A DNA stretch of 64,000 bases from Maridesulfovibrio sp. (lineage in GTDB: Bacteria > Desulfobacterota > Desulfovibrionia > Desulfovibrionales > Desulfovibrionaceae): NCBI RefSeq assembly GCF_963666665.1, contig NZ_OY762999.1, positions 1,927,501 to 1,991,500 on the forward strand, in the 5' to 3' direction. How positions within the stretch are numbered: the first letter of the stretch is position 1; each line of letters opens with the position of its first letter. Positions 60,370 through 64,000 of this stretch are shown one piece after another. The position numbers and the translations under genes are program-made. The notes beneath the pieces were generated by a model. That model was not told where the DNA came from, ran no database searches, and was given only the letters and a program-made list of their open reading frames with translations.

Positions 60370-61569
60370 TTAAATCTGAAACTCTCCAGATTTATAGATG
60401 ACCACTTCACTGCCATCCTTCAATTTAGCATAAACTGTTTTATCTTGAGTATTTACAAGATCCCAATGAAGTGCGGAAGTGTTGTAACCAAGTTCCTCTT
60501 TCATCTGCTCATTAAGCTCGGCCTGATCCCCGGCATAGGTGTCAGCATACGAAGAACCAACTGCAACGTGGCAGTTTCCGAACTCTCCGCCGTAGTTTTC
60601 ATCATAGAGGGTATTAGCCATAAATTTGTCAATGCGGGAGAAACGGCGATCAGTAAGGGAGAATTCTCCGAGACGGGCAGCTCCTTCGTCCATTGCCAAC
60701 TGTTTTTTGACAAACTCCTCACCTTCCTTGGCACTGATTTCCTTGGCAACACCATCTTCAAAGACAAGGCGGACACCTTCAACATAATTTCCGGAACGGT
60801 AGGAAGGCTGGTCAGCATAGTAAACCCCGGAGGTTCCACGCCAGTCAGGAGAGATAAAAAGCTCAAAGCTAGGAATATTGTGACCTGAAACACCGATCCA
60901 CTGACGCAGTTCGCCATGCTTAACGGTCAGGTCCATATCATCGGTAACAACACGGTAGGATTCAATACCCAGACTGTTCAACCAATTTTTGACTTCGGAA
61001 GCCTTATCGAAAACACCCTTCCAGCAGGCAGCGGGATCTTCTTCGTCAAGATAGCAGGCCTTCACGATCTGATCGGTGAATTCCTTAATGGTAAGTCCCG
61101 CAGATTCAGCAAGAGCCCTTGTGGGATAGGAACAAAGAGTCCAGCCCAACTCGCCTTTCTGCTCCCGTTTTTCCATAATATCGCGCAGGAATTTGCGGGC
61201 CACCGCACATTTACCCATGCGGGAAGGCTCTACTCCTGCCAAATGGGTCAGTGAAGAAGGAGCCAGAAGTACGATCAAACCGTTAAGACCTTCTGTGAAT
61301 TCCACCTCACCGGGAGCAATATACTCAAGTTGATCATCATTGCCGTCACCGTAAAAACTTTTCTCCATTGCCGGGGTAAGGGTCATCCTCGGTACAGGAT
61401 TGAGGCCCTCGGCAATAAGACGCTTGAAAACTGCTTCCGCAAGAGGCAGGGCTTCAGCTTCATAGCGAACCATGATCAGATCACCCTTCTCATAAGGTTT
61501 GGTGCGTGCGGTAGTCAGTCCCCACCACAAGGCATCTACATATTTATCCAGCTGTTCTTCGGTCAGCAT
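60370..61569 (-). CDS. M29 family aminopeptidase
   Basis: A 399-residue metallopeptidase of the thermophilic aminopeptidase family M29. Likely metal ligands are Glu in GVRLVFEDG, Glu in LGEFSL, His in GNCHVAVGSSY and His/Asp in ALHWDLV. It releases N-terminal amino acids from peptides in the cytoplasm. TAGGAG lies 8 nt before the ATG. The gene is monocistronic. Confidence 0.9.
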   Translation of the reverse strand: MLTEEQLDKYVDALWWGLTTARTKPYEKGDLIMVRYEAEALPLAEAVFKRLIAEGLNPVPRMTLTPAMEKSFYGDGNDDQLEYIAPGEVEFTEGLNGLIVLLAPSSLTHLAGVEPSRMGKCAVARKFLRDIMEKREQKGELGWTLCSYPTRALAESAGLTIKEFTDQIVKACYLDEEDPAACWKGVFDKASEVKNWLNSLGIESYRVVTDDMDLTVKHGELRQWIGVSGHNIPSFELFISPDWRGTSGVYYADQPSYRSGNYVEGVRLVFEDGVAKEISAKEGEEFVKKQLAMDEGAARLGEFSLTDRRFSRIDKFMANTLYDENYGGEFGNCHVAVGSSYADTYAGDQAELNEQMKEELGYNTSALHWDLVNTQDKTVYAKLKDGSEVVIYKSGEFQI

Positions 61570-61923
61570 AAAAACTCCTAAAATTATAACATCTATTATT
61601 GAGAGATAAAGTCACTTATTAATTCAATGTCCAACCAATGTCATCCTCTATAAAGAAGTTAAGCAGGGGCACTGAACTGAAAATCATAATCTCTGCTTGA
61701 AAATCTTAATCTTGATAATTAAGATGTTTCTTGTACTTTTTAGTACCTGCCTTCTTGACATGCGGAAGGCTTGTGGCTATCCACATTTCAATAGCCCTGA
61801 GTCGGGGGTAAAAGCTGGAATTAATCCGGCTCAATCCTAATTGTAAAAAGACTGCGTAGCCTGTAGGCATATGTGCGCAGGCTACCAGAGGCTAAAAAAT
61901 CAATCTTTTTGGAGGGTAACTCT
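61570..61923. other. Divergent intergenic region before the ferredoxin gene
   Basis: A 354-bp region without a gene. It holds the ferredoxin promoter (below), the palindrome CTTAAT-N7-ATTAAG near 61705-61725, and a leader hairpin in which GTAGCCTG (61856-61863) pairs with CAGGCTAC (61878-61885). Confidence 0.5.
61755..61783 (+). promoter_or_regulatory. Sigma70 promoter of the ferredoxin gene
   Basis: TTGACA (61755-61760), a 17-nt spacer and TATCCA (61778-61783). The leader would be about 135 nt and contains a perfect 8-bp hairpin. Confidence 0.55.
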
Positions 61924-62112
61924 ATGAGCTACGTTATCACTATTGATACTGACAAATGTAACGGCGACGGCGAATGCGTTGATGTATGTCCTACCGAAGT
62001 TTACGAACTTCAGGACGGCAAAGCAGTAGCTGTTAACGAAGACGAATGCCTCGGTTGTGAATCCTGTATCGAAGTTTGCGAACAGGACGCTATCACCATC
62101 GAAGAGCAGTAA
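61924..62112 (+). CDS. Two-cluster ferredoxin with Asp ligand, D. africanus FdIII-like
   Basis: A 62-residue ferredoxin. The second motif CLGCESCIEVC is a complete CX2CX2CX3C. The first reads CNGDGECVDVCP, where Asp replaces the second Cys (C-x2-D-x2-C-x3-C-P). From D. africanus ferredoxin III this arrangement is known to hold a [3Fe-4S] centre that can take up iron or other metals through the Asp. ATG 61924 (MSYVITIDTDKC) follows GGAGGG; the longer frame from 61873 is not needed. It is monocistronic with its own promoter and terminator. Confidence 0.93.
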   Translation: MSYVITIDTDKCNGDGECVDVCPTEVYELQDGKAVAVNEDECLGCESCIEVCEQDAITIEEQ

Positions 62113-62449
62113 AAAATTCTTCATTAACGAAGTTTCAAAGGCGGGAATCAGGGTTAGCCCAGATTCCCGCCTGCTCTTTAATTAACGGTCAGCGAATTTA
62201 ATATCGTTCAGTGGACCAGTCTGCCGGAGCCGGATTTCTTTTTCTTCTCCCCTCTTCATTTCTTTTTTATGCGCCATCCCCGGCATGCAGGCAGTGCCGA
62301 TTGAACCGTCATGCGGGACCGGTTCTACAAAATCAGTAATTATTTTCACGCAAACAATTGACTGCTGAACAATAATACTTAGCTTATATGAGTTTGCGCG
62401 GTTTATTCCGCCAAGGCTCTGAACATATTTTTTTTACGGAGGTTTTGCT
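62113..62449. other. Intergenic region between ferredoxin and YkgJ genes
   Basis: A 337-bp region. Apart from the ferredoxin terminator at its start, it is pyrimidine-rich (around 62225-62270) and contains a TTGACT near 62359 that may be part of the promoter of the YkgJ operon. I see no gene. Confidence 0.4.
62138..62176 (+). terminator. Terminator after the ferredoxin gene
   Basis: GGCGGGAATC (62140-62149) pairs with GATTCCCGCC (62162-62171). The following T-run is weak. Confidence 0.75.
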
Positions 62450-63220
62450 TTGGAGTTCAAAGAAATTTTTCAAAAATACGAAGCTCTTGTCGCTGAAGTA
62501 GACAAGACTTTCAATAAAATATCCGAACAGACTGAAGACGGCATAAAATGCGCCAAAGGTTGCAGTGACTGTTGTCACGCTCTCTTCGATCTGACTCTTG
62601 TGGAAGCGATCTACATCAACCGCAAGTTCAATGAAACTTATAGCGGCATGGAACGTTCCGAGATCATGCAGGAAGCGGATAAAGCGGACCGCCTGATCCA
62701 CAAGATCAAAAGAAGGGCTTTCAAAGCCAGCCAGTCCGGAGCCTCCACAACAGAAATCCTCAAGGAAATTTCTCTCGCTCGGGTCAAATGCCCCTGCCTG
62801 AAGGAGAACAATCTCTGTGCCCTCTATAATTACAGGCCGCTGACCTGCCGCATTTACGGTGTTCCCATGAATATCGGCGGACAGGCTCACTCCTGCCAGA
62901 AATCAGGTTTCACTGCGGGTAAATCCTACCCCACCATCAACATGGACACATTACAGTCCAAGCTGATGCAGCTGAGCGAAGAACTGGCTGCTTCCATTAA
63001 CTCTTCCCTGAAAGAGCTCCCGGAAGTACTGGTTCCCCTCTCAATGGCACTGGTAACCGACTACACCCCGGAATACCTCGGCGCCAACACAGGAGACAAG
63101 GTAGAAGAACCTGCTCCTGCTGCCGAGCCTTCCGAAGCATGCGGAACCTGTGACAAAGACAAGTCCGCATGTGCCAGCTGCAACTACTCTGTTGAACTCG
63201 GCGCAATGCCCGAGAATTAG
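62450..63220 (+). CDS. YkgJ family cysteine cluster protein with extra C-terminal cysteines
   Basis: A 256-residue YkgJ-type protein. The cluster CAKGCSDCCHALFD lies at residues 34-47, with CPCLKENNLCALYNYRPLTCRIYGVP following. Unlike the other two copies it has a C-terminal tail with Pro/Ala/Glu-rich linker and CGTCDKDKSACASC, which could bind another metal. The start is TTG 62450, with ACGGAGG 8 nt upstream. It heads a set with an unknown protein and a TPR protein. Confidence 0.82.
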   Translation: MEFKEIFQKYEALVAEVDKTFNKISEQTEDGIKCAKGCSDCCHALFDLTLVEAIYINRKFNETYSGMERSEIMQEADKADRLIHKIKRRAFKASQSGASTTEILKEISLARVKCPCLKENNLCALYNYRPLTCRIYGVPMNIGGQAHSCQKSGFTAGKSYPTINMDTLQSKLMQLSEELAASINSSLKELPEVLVPLSMALVTDYTPEYLGANTGDKVEEPAPAAEPSEACGTCDKDKSACASCNYSVELGAMPEN

Positions 63221-63236
63221 AATACAGGAGATAAAA

Positions 63237-63584
63237 GTGGGCACCCTTACTCTGGAAGAAATAGAAGAACAAAAACGATACATGTACGACAAACTTTCGC
63301 CACGCAGGCGCAAATTTGTAGACAAAATCGGTTACGACGAATGGGACCCTTTTGCGAAACCTTTCGACCCCATTGACCTGCGTCAGGATGTTACCGGAAG
63401 AACTTCACAGCAACTCTGTGAAGAGTTCATCAAAGACGTCCATGTAAGCCGCAACTCGGAATACGCGCAGGCCGCGGCCGAATTCGGGGTAATGCTGGTC
63501 ATGAACTTTGAAAAAGTTCGCCCCATTTATGACTTTTGCGTCTGGTACGAAGAACTGCTGAGAAAAGAAGGTAAAAAAGCTTAG
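63237..63584 (+). CDS. Unknown soluble protein in the YkgJ-TPR set
   Basis: A 115-residue helical protein I do not recognise: GTLTLEEIEEQKRYMYDKLSPRRRKFVDKIGYDEWDPFAKPFDPIDLR, then FIKDVHVSRNSEYAQAAAEFGVMLV. It has the look of a conserved family of sulfate reducers. The start is GTG 63237 after CAGGAG; longer frames lie inside the YkgJ gene. It is 16 nt past the YkgJ stop, so the two are one operon. Confidence 0.72.
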   Translation: MGTLTLEEIEEQKRYMYDKLSPRRRKFVDKIGYDEWDPFAKPFDPIDLRQDVTGRTSQQLCEEFIKDVHVSRNSEYAQAAAEFGVMLVMNFEKVRPIYDFCVWYEELLRKEGKKA

Positions 63585-63649
63585 CCTTCGCCAAAAAATC
63601 GGCAGCAGACCAATAACGACAAAACTTTGTAATATAAGAGGTTTATCCC

Positions 63650-64000
63650 ATGCAAAAATTTGATAATATTGATGATTACATCGCGGACCTGAAAAAGAAA
63701 AAAGAAGCCAGCCCCACATGTAGTAACACCCGCTACAACCTCGGTGTTGCCTACCTGTCCAAAAGGGACTTCATGGAAGCTGAGCGTGAATTCCTCGTAG
63801 CAATCGACGAATCCCCCAAAATGGCTGAAGCATATGTTCAGCTTGGCGGTATCGCAATGCAGCGCGGCGACCTTGAAGGATGCCTGCGCTACAACATCAC
63901 CGCTACCCAGCAGCGTCCTTTCTTCGCTGTACCCTGGGGTAACATCGGCTACGTATACATGGAACAGGGCGAAACTGATAAAGCTATCAAGGCCCTGAAA
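63650..64000 (+). CDS. TPR repeat protein (partial, runs off the window)
   Basis: The first 117 residues of a protein built from tetratricopeptide repeats: TRYNLGVAYLSKRDFMEAEREFLVAIDESPKMAEAYVQLG, then IAMQRGDLEGCLRYN and WGNIGYVYMEQGETDKAIKALK. TPR units mediate protein contacts. AGAGG precedes the ATG by about 9 nt. It is downstream of the YkgJ and unknown genes and probably in their operon. No stop before 64000. Confidence 0.85.
   Translation, partial: MQKFDNIDDYIADLKKKKEASPTCSNTRYNLGVAYLSKRDFMEAEREFLVAIDESPKMAEAYVQLGGIAMQRGDLEGCLRYNITATQQRPFFAVPWGNIGYVYMEQGETDKAIKALK

Noticed and set aside
1..64000. CRISPR array
   Set aside because: No regularly spaced short repeats were seen; the only long direct repeat is the pair of tRNA-Lys attachment repeats.

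Overview
The window looks like a chromosomal segment of a marine sulfate reducer of the Desulfovibrionaceae (Desulfovibrio/Maridesulfovibrio-like). This is inferred from gene content: a periplasmic two-subunit [FeFe]-hydrogenase with its HydEFG maturases, a Desulfovibrio africanus FdIII-like ferredoxin with an Asp in a cluster motif, a sigma54-rich regulatory style, several YkgJ-type cysteine-cluster proteins and the coding style of the family. No 16S gene is present, so the name is a guess at family level.

Layout. 0.4-4.3 kb: tRNA-Arg(CCU), a TetR regulator, squalene-hopene cyclase and an overlapping acyl-ACP thioesterase. 5.1-12.0 kb: the translation operon thrS-infC-rpmI-rplT-pheS-pheT, with infC most simply starting at an AUA codon inside the end of thrS. 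12-17.3 kb: a flavoprotein, a two-gene permease whose first half carries a NifX/NifB-like domain, a TetR/outer-membrane-protein pair and a lipoprotein. 17.4-25.6 kb (minus strand): the whole H2 module hydA-hydB-[structured leader]-TM1266-like regulator-hydG-aspA-unknown-hydE-hydF. Downstream of it, between two terminators, lies a candidate structured RNA.

26-32.6 kb: a sigma54 activator gene, two similar 15-bp palindromes, a 52-bp perfect palindrome and a near-consensus -24/-12 promoter precede an operon of two unknown small proteins, a GNAT acetyltransferase and the polyamine transporter potABCD. Together these look like a self-contained sigma54-controlled polyamine unit. 32.7-35.0 kb: a membrane acyltransferase and a YkgJ protein. 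35.2-40.6 kb: a decaying integrative element inserted in tRNA-Lys(CUU), bounded by 80-bp direct repeats. It carries a doubly frameshifted integrase, a small Cys protein, a LapA-histidine kinase fusion, a DUF2391 membrane protein, a frameshifted Fic gene and IS481 debris.

40.7-54.9 kb: housekeeping and metabolic genes (DsbD, VOC protein, P-loop kinase, Fe-alcohol dehydrogenase, AMIN protein with a sequon-rich linker, nitroreductase, M24 peptidase, CoA-binding protein, YkgJ, J-protein, hisHF, glycosyltransferase, PAP2, SWIM-like protein). 55-64 kb: glyA under a ZTP riboswitch, an AlaX-type editing protein, a divergent LysR/APC-permease pair, a PEP-CTERM-like secreted protein behind a sigma54 promoter, an M29 aminopeptidase, the ferredoxin, and a YkgJ-unknown-TPR set running off the window end.

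Most promising for new biology: the sigma54/GNAT/pot unit with its two unknown small proteins; the unknown protein co-translated between aspA and hydE in the hydrogenase maturation operon; the NifX-domain/split permease; and the LapA-kinase fusion in the tRNA-Lys element.
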